Source: Thioalkalivibrio sulfidiphilus (lineage in GTDB: Bacteria; Pseudomonadota; Gammaproteobacteria; Ectothiorhodospirales; Ectothiorhodospiraceae). From it: a DNA stretch of 47,008 bases. Every line of letters begins with the position of its first letter. Position 1 is the stretch's first letter. Positions 25,703-33,282 of the stretch are shown here, piece after piece. The DNA is taken from the NCBI RefSeq assembly GCF_000377945.1, contig NZ_KB898944.1:1-47008 (forward strand), in the 5' to 3' direction. The notes beneath the pieces were generated by a model. It saw nothing but the letters and a program-made list of their open reading frames with translations. It was not told the DNA's origin and did not search any database. The translations under genes and the position numbers were made by a program.

Positions 25703-26416
25703 ATGTTCCTTGCCCCCTTTCATGCCAGCGCCAACGGCCTGGTGACCATCAGTGCCGAGCAGGGCAGTCGCTTTGCCAAGGAGATCGCCGGCGATTTCAA
25801 TCCCATCCACAACCCGGATGCCAAGCGCTTCGTGGTGCCGGGCGACCTGCTGTTCTCCCTGGTGCTGGACCGCTACGGCCTGAACCGGCGCATGGCCTTC
25901 AGCTTCACGGGCATGGTGGGGGCCGGGGTGGCTCTGCGTTTCCCCGAGACCGACGCGCCTGCCTTCGCGGTGGAGGACACCAGCGGCAAGGGCTATCTGA
26001 ACGTGGAGCGGGAAGGCGCCGTGAGCCGCGAACCGGGCCTGGTGGAAGGTTTCACCCGCGCCTACGTGGCCTTCTCCGGCCAGACCTTCCCCGGCGTGCT
26101 GGTGCCGCTGATGCGCGAGCACGGCGTGATGATCAACCCGGAGCGCCCGCTGGTGATCTACGAGGGCATGAGCTTCGATCTCAAGCACCTGGACTTCGTT
26201 GCGCCGCAGCTGGAACTGGTGGATGCCAGCCTGGCGGTGAGCGGCAAGCGGGGCGACGTGAGCCTGCGCTTCGGCATCCGCGCCGACGGCGCCCAGGTGG
26301 GCACCGGCGCCAAGAAACTGGTGCTCAGCGGCCTGCGGGAGTTTGACGAGGACGACATGGACGCCCTGGTGGATCAGTACGCGGGCTGGAAGGTCGCCTA
26401 CCAGGGGGGGCTGTAA
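25703..26416 (+). CDS. DUF3581 family protein
   Basis: This 237-residue protein matches a gammaproteobacterial family of unknown function. The diagnostic stretch FAKEIAGDFNPIHNPDAKRF followed by VVPGDLLFSLVL resembles the hydratase motif of MaoC-like hotdog proteins (D-x-N-P-x-H). This hints at an acyl-CoA or acyl-ACP binding fold. Nearness to fabA is suggestive but the genes are convergent. The start is the ATG at MFLAPFHAS, which fits the family N-terminus. The hotdog idea is inference. Confidence 0.87.
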   Translation: MFLAPFHASANGLVTISAEQGSRFAKEIAGDFNPIHNPDAKRFVVPGDLLFSLVLDRYGLNRRMAFSFTGMVGAGVALRFPETDAPAFAVEDTSGKGYLNVEREGAVSREPGLVEGFTRAYVAFSGQTFPGVLVPLMREHGVMINPERPLVIYEGMSFDLKHLDFVAPQLELVDASLAVSGKRGDVSLRFGIRADGAQVGTGAKKLVLSGLREFDEDDMDALVDQYAGWKVAYQGGL

Positions 26417-26423
26417 CGCCGGT

Positions 26424-26498
26424 CCGTAGGTCAGGCTTTTCAGTCCGACAAGCGTGTCTGCCGAAGCATCGCTGTCGGGCTAAAAGCCCGGCCTACGG
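26424..26498. repeat. GTAGGTC-type inverted repeat at a convergent junction
   Basis: Arms of about 26 bases (CCGTAGGTCAGGCTTTTCAG... against ...AAAAGCCCGGCCTACGG) pair around a 22-base loop. It fills the gap between the convergent DUF3581 and fabA genes. It resembles the GTAGG-type palindromic intergenic repeats seen in many bacteria and could act as a bidirectional terminator. Confidence 0.85.
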
Positions 26499-26513
26499 GT
26501 GAGGGCCTCAGGA

Positions 26514-27026
26514 TCAGAAGTTGTCGGTGGAGGTGAACAGGCCCACGCGCAGGTCCTTGGCGGTGTAGATCTCCCGGCCGTCGACGCTGACGGTGCCGTC
26601 GGCTATGCCCAGGATCAGCTTGCGGGTGATGATCCGCTTTACGTCCACCTGGTAGGTGACCTTCTTGGCCTTGGGCAGCACCTGGCCGGTGAACTTTACC
26701 TCGCCCACGCCCAGGGCCCGTCCGCGGCCCGGGTTGCCCAGCCAGGCCAGGTAGAAACCCACCAGCTGCCACATGGCGTCCAGGCCCAGGCAGCCGGGCA
26801 TCACAGGGTCGCCGGGGAAGTGGCATTCGAAGAACCAGAGGTCCGGATGGATGTCCAGCTCGGCCTTCATCTCGCCCTTGCCGAAGGCACCACCCTCGTC
26901 GGCGATGCGCGTGATGCGGTCCATCATGAGCATGTTGGGCACGGGCAACTGGGCGTTGCCGGGGCCGAACATCTCCCCATGGCCGCATTTCAGGAGCTGG
27001 TCACGATCGAAACTTTCTACGCGCAT
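26514..27026 (-). CDS. fabA: 3-hydroxydecanoyl-ACP dehydratase/isomerase
   Basis: This 170-residue enzyme dehydrates 3-hydroxydecanoyl-ACP and isomerises the product to start unsaturated fatty acid synthesis. The active-site segment [20 protein letters not shown] is intact, with the catalytic histidine at residue 69 and aspartate at 83. Length and sequence are typical of FabA rather than FabZ. No fabB is adjacent, unlike in many gammaproteobacteria. Confidence 0.97.
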   Translation of the reverse strand: MRVESFDRDQLLKCGHGEMFGPGNAQLPVPNMLMMDRITRIADEGGAFGKGEMKAELDIHPDLWFFECHFPGDPVMPGCLGLDAMWQLVGFYLAWLGNPGRGRALGVGEVKFTGQVLPKAKKVTYQVDVKRIITRKLILGIADGTVSVDGREIYTAKDLRVGLFTSTDNF

Positions 27027-27103
27027 GAAGGCATCCGGTCACAGTCAGAAAGCCGCCTATTGGACCGGATTCTGCGCCGAGGTACAAGGTTACGGGGCTT
27101 TAC

Positions 27104-27138
27104 CTTGCCACTTGAGACTTGCCACTAGCCACTTCTCT
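27104..27138. repeat. Heptad array, CTTGCCA family
   Basis: Five consecutive 7-mers read CTTGCCA, CTTGAGA, CTTGCCA, CTAGCCA, CTTCTCT. The last runs into the TAA stop of the adjacent minus-strand gene. Only one arm is present. It has the same period and the same 3'-end position as the other heptad families in the window. Confidence 0.75.
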
Positions 27139-27458
27139 TATCCATCCCATGGCAGCCGCGCCAGCTCCGCCCGGGTGAAGAAGCGCCCATGGCGCATGAA
27201 GCCCGCGATGATGCCATCCTTGAGCGCGGTGATGCGGCCTTCCTCGTCCCGTTCCACCACCCAATGATCCGGCAGGCTGTCCAGCAGGTGCACGGCAGAC
27301 AGGCTGCCGTCCAGATTCACCGAGAGGTGGGTTTCCTGGCTGTCCAGGTCCCGGAAGGCGGGCAGAAAGCCCAGGATGGCCGCGCCGGCGGTCATCTCCG
27401 GGATCTCCCGGTAGGCGGGGCTGGTGATGCGGTCGTGGGTCAGTTCGCTGCTGTGCAT
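27138..27458 (-). CDS. Hypothetical protein
   Basis: This 106-residue soluble protein has a mixed alpha/beta appearance, with a LSVNLDGSLSAVHLLDSLPD segment and a C-terminal FMRHGRFFTRAELARLPWDG. No signal peptide, metal motif or family was recognised. Its stop codon coincides with the edge of a heptad array. It lies upstream of fabA on the same strand and is divergent from the large coiled-coil membrane protein gene. Confidence 0.65.
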   Translation of the reverse strand: MHSSELTHDRITSPAYREIPEMTAGAAILGFLPAFRDLDSQETHLSVNLDGSLSAVHLLDSLPDHWVVERDEEGRITALKDGIIAGFMRHGRFFTRAELARLPWDG

Positions 27459-27619
27459 GGTCCGGGCTCTCCGTGAGGGCGGTGGTCTGTTCCCCTGTTA
27501 TGCTTTACGGCAGCGCCCGGGAATTCTTTAATGGGATCTGCGCGCGAACCGATGGGGACCCCGGTGACGGGGCGGTGGGAGGCCTCTTCCCATGGAACAC
27601 ACAAGAACAAGGAGTCTGC

Positions 27620-29038
27620 ATGTCCGCTGAAGCCCTGCTTGGCCTGTGGGCCGAATCGCTGCCGGTGTCCCTGATCATCTGGCTGGTGCTGCTGGTGGTG
27701 GTGCTTTACGCCGGCCGGCGCTGGATCGAGCCCCTGGCAGCGACCGTGCTGGGCGGGGTGGACCGGATGCTGCGCTACAGTGCCCGCTCGGTGCGCGCCG
27801 CGGCCCGCTGGGTGGACCGCCGCCAGCGCCTGTACCTGCGCTGGCTGGAGCGGGAACGCCTGGACCAGCGACTGTACCGGGAGCTGCGCGGCCTGCATGA
27901 CCGGGTGAACCGGGACCTGGGGGGGTATCCGGTCCTGCAACACAGCCTGCATGCCCAGATTCAGCGCCTGGAGCGGGACTATCACGCCACCGAGGACGTG
28001 CCCCCGCCGGAACCGGCCTGGCTGCGCACCGTGGCGGACCTGGCCGCCAACCCGCCCCAGGGGGATCCCGCGGTGGCGCGGGTGCTGGAAGACATCCATG
28101 ACGGCCTGCAGCGGGCCAGCCGCGCCTCCCTGGAGCAATACCAGGCGGCCAGCCGCAAGCGACTGGAACTGCTGCGGGACATGCTGCCCGCCTGGCGTGC
28201 CCTGGGTGAGCGGCTGCGGGGCGTGGAACAGGCCATCCAGGGGGTGACCGCGCGCAGCCGTCAGGTGGACGAGGTGCTGTCCCGGGAACGGGCCCTGGCC
28301 GATGGCGGTCCGGAGCTGGACGCGGGCCTCGGTGTGGGGGCCATCGGGCGCACCCTGCTGGGCCTGCTGTTGCTGGGTCTCATGGCCGTGGCGGCGGTGA
28401 TGAGCTTTTATCTCATCCAACGCCCCATGGCGGAGAGTTTCGGCATGACCGAAACCCTGGGTCCCTGGCCGCTGGCCTCCGTGGCCGCGGGCCTGCTCAT
28501 CGCCCTGGGGATCGCCGCGGGCCTGCTGATGACCGAGACCCGGCGGGTGAGCGGCCTGGTGCCCGCCCTGGGCACCCTGGATCAGCGTGCCCGGGCGCGG
28601 CTGTTCTGGGCCGGTCTGTTGGTGCTGCTGGTGGTGGCGAGCCTTCAGGGTGCTCTGGCCTTCTCCCGGGACATGCTCCTGGGCCGCGACCAGTGGCTGG
28701 CCCTCATCATGTCTGGGGAGCCGGATCCCGTGATGGCCGCGACCCAGTGGATTCCCGCCCTGACCCAGATGGTGATGGGCGTGCTCCTGCCCCTGCTGCT
28801 GGCCTTGAGCGCCGTGGTCCTGGACACCTGCCTGCGCCACGGCCGGGCCGTGCTGGGCATGCTTGCCGCTCTTGCCCTGCACCTGCTGGGATTTGCCCTG
28901 GGCCTGGCGGGCAGGCTGGTACGCTGGATCGCTGCAATCGTGATGGTGATCTACGGCCTGTTGATCTTCGTGCCGGTGAAGCTTGAGGCCCTGGTGCGGC
29001 AGAAGGTCAACGGTCGGGTGCCGGAAGTCGGGAGGTGA
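27620..29038 (+). CDS. Large membrane protein with coiled coil, unknown function
   Basis: This 472-residue protein has an N-terminal membrane helix (SLIIWLVLLVVVLYAG), a long arginine/glutamate-rich coiled-coil region at about residues 45-225, and then five or six further membrane segments. The last ends near FVPVKLEALVRQK. The layout resembles mechanosensitive-channel-like or scaffold proteins but no signature was found. GGAGTC precedes the chosen ATG. The C-terminus PEVGR runs into the left arm of a heptad element, so the native end may have been altered. Confidence 0.75.
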   Translation: MSAEALLGLWAESLPVSLIIWLVLLVVVLYAGRRWIEPLAATVLGGVDRMLRYSARSVRAAARWVDRRQRLYLRWLERERLDQRLYRELRGLHDRVNRDLGGYPVLQHSLHAQIQRLERDYHATEDVPPPEPAWLRTVADLAANPPQGDPAVARVLEDIHDGLQRASRASLEQYQAASRKRLELLRDMLPAWRALGERLRGVEQAIQGVTARSRQVDEVLSRERALADGGPELDAGLGVGAIGRTLLGLLLLGLMAVAAVMSFYLIQRPMAESFGMTETLGPWPLASVAAGLLIALGIAAGLLMTETRRVSGLVPALGTLDQRARARLFWAGLLVLLVVASLQGALAFSRDMLLGRDQWLALIMSGEPDPVMAATQWIPALTQMVMGVLLPLLLALSAVVLDTCLRHGRAVLGMLAALALHLLGFALGLAGRLVRWIAAIVMVIYGLLIFVPVKLEALVRQKVNGRVPEVGR

Positions 29039-29193
29039 AGTCGGAAGGGTGAATTGGGATGTGGGAAATAAAGAAAGGCCGTTCAACTCACCCCAACCCG
29101 CTGCCTGAGGGTAGAGGGAGTTGGTTTGATTCGCACTTCCCAATTCACACTTCGTACTTCCGTTCCCACTTCCCAATTCACCCTTCCAACTTC
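29037..29193. repeat. Heptad palindromic element, GAAGTGN family (copy 2), with hairpin cargo
   Basis: The 31-base left arm pairs with 29163-29193 with two mismatches, and a further inverted array lies at about 29130-29160. The upstream gene's TGA overlaps the arm by two bases, and the rhodanese stop on the other strand is three bases beyond the right arm. The loop contains the second CCCTCACCCC-type hairpin, in a slightly degenerate form. Confidence 0.92.
29086..29120. repeat. CCCTCACCCC hairpin repeat, copy 2 (degenerate)
   Basis: It reads ACTCACCCCAACCCGCTGCC then TGAGGGTAGAGGGAG, a weakened version of the hairpin nested in the first GAAGTGN element. It occupies the same loop position here. 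Confidence 0.7.
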
Positions 29194-29195
29194 AA

Positions 29196-29627
29196 TCAGC
29201 ACTGCTCCCACGGCAGCCCGTGAAAGCGCCAGCCGCCCTTGCTGGAGCGGTGGTGGTGTTCGTCCAGGTCGCCCTCGAAACCCTCGTTCACGTTGAACAC
29301 CTTCCGGATCCCTGCCTCCAGCAGGGCGCGGCCGGCCTCCTTGGAGCGTTTGCCGCTGCGGCAGATGAGCACCACCGGCGCGCAGTCCTCCGGCCCTTCG
29401 CACAATACCCCGCCCAGCAGCAGCTTGCGCACCTCGGTGACGAAGTGCGGGTTGATGGTCCAGTCCGGCTCGTCCATCCAGGGGATGTGGATCGCCCCCA
29501 GCGGATGCCCCACGAACAGGAATTCCATGGTGGAGCGCACATCCACCAGCAGGGCACGAGGGTTGCCGTGGACCAGTTCGTGGGCCTCCTGGGGGCTGAG
29601 GCCCACGGGGGTGAGAGGGTCAGTCAT
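29196..29627 (-). CDS. Rhodanese-like sulfurtransferase
   Basis: This 143-residue single-domain rhodanese has the family order LLVDVRSTMEF, HIPWMDEP and the active-site loop ICRSGKRS with an intact catalytic cysteine. A FNVNEGFEGDLDEHHHR tail is typical of one bacterial subgroup. It could transfer sulfane sulfur, and may work with the TusA and DsrE-like proteins elsewhere in the window, though there is no direct linkage. The ATG at MTDPLTPVGL was chosen over a longer TTG start. Confidence 0.9.
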   Translation of the reverse strand: MTDPLTPVGLSPQEAHELVHGNPRALLVDVRSTMEFLFVGHPLGAIHIPWMDEPDWTINPHFVTEVRKLLLGGVLCEGPEDCAPVVLICRSGKRSKEAGRALLEAGIRKVFNVNEGFEGDLDEHHHRSSKGGWRFHGLPWEQC

Positions 29628-29719
29628 GGCGCATGCTCCCGGGGTGATCTGCTTCAAGCATAGCCTAGCAGTGCATGGGTCAAGGTTTCCGGGATGAATT
29701 CAGACTTTGCTTATGTTTA

Positions 29720-29733
29720 TTGATCCGCATCAA
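29720..29733 (+). promoter_or_regulatory. FNR/ANR-type box upstream of ompW
   Basis: TTGATCCGCATCAA is a perfect match to the FNR consensus TTGAT-N4-ATCAA. It is centred about 105 bases before the ompW start. For an activating site centred at -41.5, transcription would begin near 29768, leaving a 5' leader of about 64 bases. Confidence 0.8.
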
Positions 29734-29831
29734 TTGTTGTCGATCGCGCACCAGTTAGCGTTCCTCTCATGGACACCGCCAAAGACGGTGACGCTCGGTT
29801 TCCAACAACCCTTCAGAGGGGAGATGCAATC

Positions 29832-30488
29832 ATGAAAAAATGGCAATCATTCGCAGCCGCCAGCTGCCTGGCACTTTCCGCCGCCCCCGCCATGGCCCTG
29901 GATCAGGGCGACATGCTGCTGCGCTTCGGACCGACCTGGGTGATGCCCAATGATGATAGTGGGGCTGTCAGCGCGAACGGCGCTGCTATCGCGGGTTCTG
30001 GGGTTGAGGTGGATAATGGCGTTGCGCTCGGGATCAGCTTCACCTACATGATGACGCCGAACCTGGGTGTCGAGGTGCTCGCGGCCACCCCGTTTTCCCA
30101 TGACGTGAAGGGCAAGGGGAGTCTGCAGGGTGAGGGTACTATTGCCACCATCAAGCACCTGCCGCCCACCGTGTCTCTGCAGTATCACTTCTCGGACTTC
30201 GGTCAGTGGCGTCCCTATGTGGGCGCGGGCATCAACTACACCACCTTCTTCGACGAAAAAGGCAAAGGTAACTTCGCGGGTGCGGACGTGAGCCTCAAGG
30301 ACTCCTGGGGCTGGGCCTTGCAGGCAGGGATGGATTTTGATGTGAACGATCGCTGGTTCGTGGGCGCCAGTGCCTACTACATCGCCATCGACACCACCGC
30401 GACCATTCGCGATGGGGGAACCACCTATCGCGTGAACGTGGATATCGATCCCTGGGTCCTGATGGTCGGCGGCGGTCTGCGCTTCTAA
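29832..30488 (+). CDS. ompW: OmpW-family outer-membrane protein
   Basis: This 218-residue protein has a signal peptide ending PAMA and an eight-strand barrel with OmpW motifs: GDMLLRFGPTWVMP, the ATPFSHDVKG strand, KHLPPTVSLQYHF, YVGAGINYT and the terminal GGGLRF. OmpW forms a narrow hydrophobic channel, and in E. coli its gene is controlled by FNR. That agrees with the consensus FNR box upstream here. GAGGGGAGATG precedes the start codon. Confidence 0.95.
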   Translation: MKKWQSFAAASCLALSAAPAMALDQGDMLLRFGPTWVMPNDDSGAVSANGAAIAGSGVEVDNGVALGISFTYMMTPNLGVEVLAATPFSHDVKGKGSLQGEGTIATIKHLPPTVSLQYHFSDFGQWRPYVGAGINYTTFFDEKGKGNFAGADVSLKDSWGWALQAGMDFDVNDRWFVGASAYYIAIDTTATIRDGGTTYRVNVDIDPWVLMVGGGLRF

Positions 30489-30495
30489 ACGGCCA

Positions 30496-30574
30496 ATTCA
30501 ACATTCAAAATTCAAGATTCAAAGGGAGGGCAACGGTCTCTCTTCCCTTGAATCTTGAATCTTGAATCTTGAAT
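30496..30574. repeat. Heptad palindromic element, ATTCAAG family
   Basis: The left arm has tandem ATTCAAA/ATTCAAG 7-mers and the right arm four inverted CTTGAAT copies. The arms pair over about 31 bases with one extra base on the left. The element fills the convergent junction between ompW and the small gene on the minus strand, starting eight bases past the ompW stop. Confidence 0.9.
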
Positions 30575-30587
30575 TCCGAATCGCGCC

Positions 30588-30821
30588 TCAGCGCGCCCGC
30601 TTCTCCCGCACCAGGTTCACCAGCCTGAGCAGCATGCCCAGGTTCTGTTTCTCCACGGCGCTCACCTTCGGGTCCCGTTCCACGGCATCGCGCCCCAGGC
30701 GCTCCAGTTCCGTCAGTTCCTCGTCGCTCAGCTTCTCGAAGTTGAAGCCCTCGCCATAACGGGCCTCCAGGCTGTCGAAATAATCCGCCAGGGGCGGGCG
30801 GTAGTCGTCGTCTGTGCTCAT
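30588..30821 (-). CDS. Small acidic hypothetical protein
   Basis: This 77-residue soluble protein is highly charged. It has YRPPLADYFDSLEARYGEGF at the start and a helical ELTELERLGRDAVERDPK centre, and ends LVNLVREKRAR. No family was recognised. The ATG was taken because it gives a compact charged protein, while the longer frame reads through a non-coding-like region. A heptad repeat ends 13 bases from its stop. Confidence 0.65.
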   Translation of the reverse strand: MSTDDDYRPPLADYFDSLEARYGEGFNFEKLSDEELTELERLGRDAVERDPKVSAVEKQNLGMLLRLVNLVREKRAR

Positions 30822-30971
30822 GGCGCGGGCTCTTTGGAATGGATTCGCGCCGATTGTAACAGTCCTGAAAACCGTTCCGTTGCGCCGTGTTATGTGACTT
30901 TCGCACGGCAGCCTGCGGGCAGGGGCACGTAGAATGTGGCGGTTTTCCTTAGTCCTGCCGGAGGTCTCCGC

Positions 30972-31631
30972 GTGAAGTCCGTTGTGCTGCTGCTCTGCCT
31001 GCTCCTGTTCTCCGCCGCGCTGCACGCGGAGACCGCCTATATCAGCGACGACCTCAACGTGGCCATCCGTTCCGGCAAGACCTTTCAGCACCGCATCATG
31101 CGCTTCGTGCCCAGCGGCGCCCGGGTGGAGGTGTTGCAGCGGGACGAGGATGGCTACGTGCTGATCCGCACCCAGGAGGGCACCGAGGGCTGGCTGGAAG
31201 GCAGCAACCTCGCCAACCAGCCCCATGCCCGGGATCGGCTCGCCCAGGCGGAACGTCAGCTCGCGACCCTGCGCGATCAGCGGGGAGAGCTACAGGGCCA
31301 GATCCAGACCCTGCGCGGCGAGCGTGACGAGGCCCTGGGCCAGGTGCGGCAGACCCAGGCCGAGCTGGAACGCCTGGCCACCGAGATGGAGAATCTGCGC
31401 CAGGCCGCCGCCCGGCCCCTGGAGCTGGCCCAGGACAACGAGCGCCTGCGCGGTCTGCTGAGTCAGACGCGCACCCGGGCCGAGACCCTGGAGCGGGAAC
31501 TGGCCGAGGTGAAACAGACCGAGCAGCGGGAGTGGTTCATGGTCGGCGCCGCCGTCACCGTGGGCAGCATCCTGCTGGGCATCATCCTGACCCGCATCCG
31601 CTGGCGCCGCCGCAACGACGGCTGGTCCTGA
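30972..31631 (+). CDS. SH3-domain, coiled-coil membrane protein (TIGR04211/YgiM type)
   Basis: This 219-residue protein has a signal peptide (VVLLLCLLLFSAALHA) and a bacterial SH3 domain at about residues 22-85 (YISDDLNVAIRSGKTFQHRI). A long coiled coil follows at about 90-185, and one C-terminal membrane helix (MVGAAVTVGSILLGIILTRI) is followed by basic residues. Domain order and length match E. coli YgiM, whose role is not well defined. GTG is used as start with GGAGG nine bases upstream. Confidence 0.9.
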   Translation: MKSVVLLLCLLLFSAALHAETAYISDDLNVAIRSGKTFQHRIMRFVPSGARVEVLQRDEDGYVLIRTQEGTEGWLEGSNLANQPHARDRLAQAERQLATLRDQRGELQGQIQTLRGERDEALGQVRQTQAELERLATEMENLRQAAARPLELAQDNERLRGLLSQTRTRAETLERELAEVKQTEQREWFMVGAAVTVGSILLGIILTRIRWRRRNDGWS

Positions 31632-31639
31632 TCTGCATC

Positions 31640-31717
31640 GATCTCTCGCCAGGGCCAGGGCGGGTCGTTCAGATTGGCAGGTATTGACGACTTGTCTTGG
31701 CGACTTTGCGAGAGATC
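31640..31717. repeat. Octad palindromic element, family C (degenerate)
   Basis: The left edge GATCTCTCGCCAGGGCC and the right edge CTTGGCGACTTTGCGAGAGATC form an inverted pair around a 30-base loop. It is a decayed relative of the CAAAGACG family, located ten bases past the SH3-protein stop. Confidence 0.75.
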
Positions 31718-31809
31718 GGCTCTCCCGTTCCGAATGACGGGCTTTGACGGCACGGGATCGAGGGGGATATATTCGGCACATCGAATGTCTCCCTGCCGGA
31801 GTGCCTCCC

Positions 31810-32748
31810 ATGGTCCGATTCCTTGCCGCGCTGGCCGTACTGGCTGCGCTGCTCACCACTGTCCAGGCCGATGAGCTGGACGAGATCCTCAAGCCCATCC
31901 AGGTCACCGAGCGGGTCTGGTACTTCAAGGGCTCCCTGGAGGGCCGCACCTACGAGAACCAGGCCTTCAACAACAACCTGGCCTTCGTGGTCACCGATGA
32001 GGGTGTGGCGCTGATCGACAGCGGCCCGTCCAGTCAGGTGGCCGAGCGCGTGGCCCGGGCCGTGGCCATGGTGAGCGACAAGCCCATCCGCTGGGTGATC
32101 AATTCCGGCAGCCAGGACCATCGCTGGCTCGGCAACAGCTACTTCGCCGATCAGGGCGCCGAGATCATTGCCCTGAAGCGCACCGCCGAGACCCAGGCCC
32201 GCTTCGCCGATCAGCACATGGCCCGTCTGCAGGGGATCCTGAAGGAGCGCCTGGAGGGCACCCGCCCCATGCCGGCCCCCGAGCCGGTGGACGCGGACCG
32301 TCATGCCGTGACCCTGGGCGGCGTGGATTTCGAGCTGATCTACGCGGGCGACGCCCACTTCCCCGGCGATGTGCTGGTGTGGCTGCCCGGCGAGAAGACC
32401 GTGTTCACCAGTGACGTGGTCTATCTGGAACGCATGCTGGGTATTCACCCCTGGAGTGACATCCGGGGCTGGCTCGAGGCCTTCGCGGCCCTGGAGGCCC
32501 TGGAACCCGAGCACGTCATCCCCGGCCACGGCCGGGCATCGGATCTGGCCCAGGCCCGGGCCGAGACCGGCGACTACCTGCGGGCCATCCACGACGGCGT
32601 GCGCGAGGGCCTGGAGAACTGGGAGCAGCTGGACCAGACCGTGGAGCGCCTCGGCGAGATGCCTGAATTCCGCCACCTGACCCACTACGACGAGTGGCAC
32701 CGGATGAACATCAACCGGGTCTACCTGGACCTGGAAGCCAATCCCTGA
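31810..32748 (+). CDS. Metallo-beta-lactamase-fold protein with altered zinc motif
   Basis: This 312-residue protein has a signal peptide (cleavage near VQADELDE) and an MBL fold with FVVTDEGVALIDSGPS, DAHFPGDVLVWLP, VFTSDVVY and VIPGHGR. The metal motif HxHxDH is replaced by the shorter GSQDH at residues 100-104. The first two histidines are absent while D103 and H104 remain. The later ligands H183, D202 and H240 are present. It may bind one metal or be non-hydrolytic. Relatives are annotated as periplasmic MBL hydrolases of the quinoprotein or sulfur-oxidation type, but the substrate is unknown. Confidence 0.87.
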   Translation: MVRFLAALAVLAALLTTVQADELDEILKPIQVTERVWYFKGSLEGRTYENQAFNNNLAFVVTDEGVALIDSGPSSQVAERVARAVAMVSDKPIRWVINSGSQDHRWLGNSYFADQGAEIIALKRTAETQARFADQHMARLQGILKERLEGTRPMPAPEPVDADRHAVTLGGVDFELIYAGDAHFPGDVLVWLPGEKTVFTSDVVYLERMLGIHPWSDIRGWLEAFAALEALEPEHVIPGHGRASDLAQARAETGDYLRAIHDGVREGLENWEQLDQTVERLGEMPEFRHLTHYDEWHRMNINRVYLDLEANP

Positions 32749-32772
32749 GCCCTCGTACACAGATGTCGCTCT

Positions 32773-32844
32773 TGTAGGAGGCCCGACCCCGGGCCGAACG
32801 GGGTTTGGCTCGCAGGTGTTCGCGGCGGGGTCGCCGTTCCTACA
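32773..32844. repeat. GTAGGAGGCCCGACCCC inverted repeat, copy 1
   Basis: The left arm TGTAGGAGGCCCGACCCCGG pairs imperfectly with CGGGGTCGCCGTTCCTACA on the right. It follows the MBL gene by 24 bases. The second copy after mnhG shares 26 bases of the left arm exactly. Confidence 0.8.
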
Positions 32845-32888
32845 GATAACTCAGGACACTAGCCGCCTGCATGATCCGCGCGACCTAG

Positions 32889-33116
32889 CGGGCGCTGCCC
32901 CTGCTGCGCGTGGAAATTTCCGGTCTGTCCATTCGCCTCAAGGGTTGGCGCCAGGACAGCCCCCCGGCCATTGCCCGCATCGAGTACGAGATCATCGTCA
33001 GGAACGAGGCCGACGAGGAAATGCTCGATCTCCTGCACCGCAATATCCAGAAAGGCACCATCTTCCACACCCTTAGTAAGGCTACTGCGCTCAAAGACAC
33101 CGTCCGCGCCGCCTGA
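32889..33116 (+). pseudogene. C-terminal fragment of an OsmC-family protein
   Basis: The frame opens after a TAG and encodes about 75 residues, including ARIEYEIIVRNEADEEMLDL and GTIFHTLSKAT. This matches the second half of OsmC/Ohr-like proteins (normally 135-180 residues). The first half with the catalytic cysteine is missing, and a palindromic repeat lies just upstream. A GTG at the eighth codon is possible but has no ribosome binding site. It is most likely a remnant of a truncated gene. Confidence 0.6.
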
Positions 33117-33135
33117 TCGTCGCAATAATGGGGTT

Positions 33136-33163
33136 CTTGCATCTTGTCTCTTGTATCTTGTCT
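33136..33163. repeat. Heptad array, CTTGTCT family
   Basis: Four tandem 7-mers, CTTGCAT, CTTGTCT, CTTGTAT, CTTGTCT, lie 20 bases past the OsmC fragment stop. No inverted partner was found nearby, so this is a single arm. Confidence 0.75.
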
Positions 33164-33282
33164 CTAGCGCTCTATTTGAAACCCCCGTCCCGCTTCGGTA
33201 GGATTCGGCGGGTTCGAGCGCCAGCCCCGCCGAGCCTGGCGCAGCCCATAACCCACAAGAACACGGTAGCCACCATTCCCCC

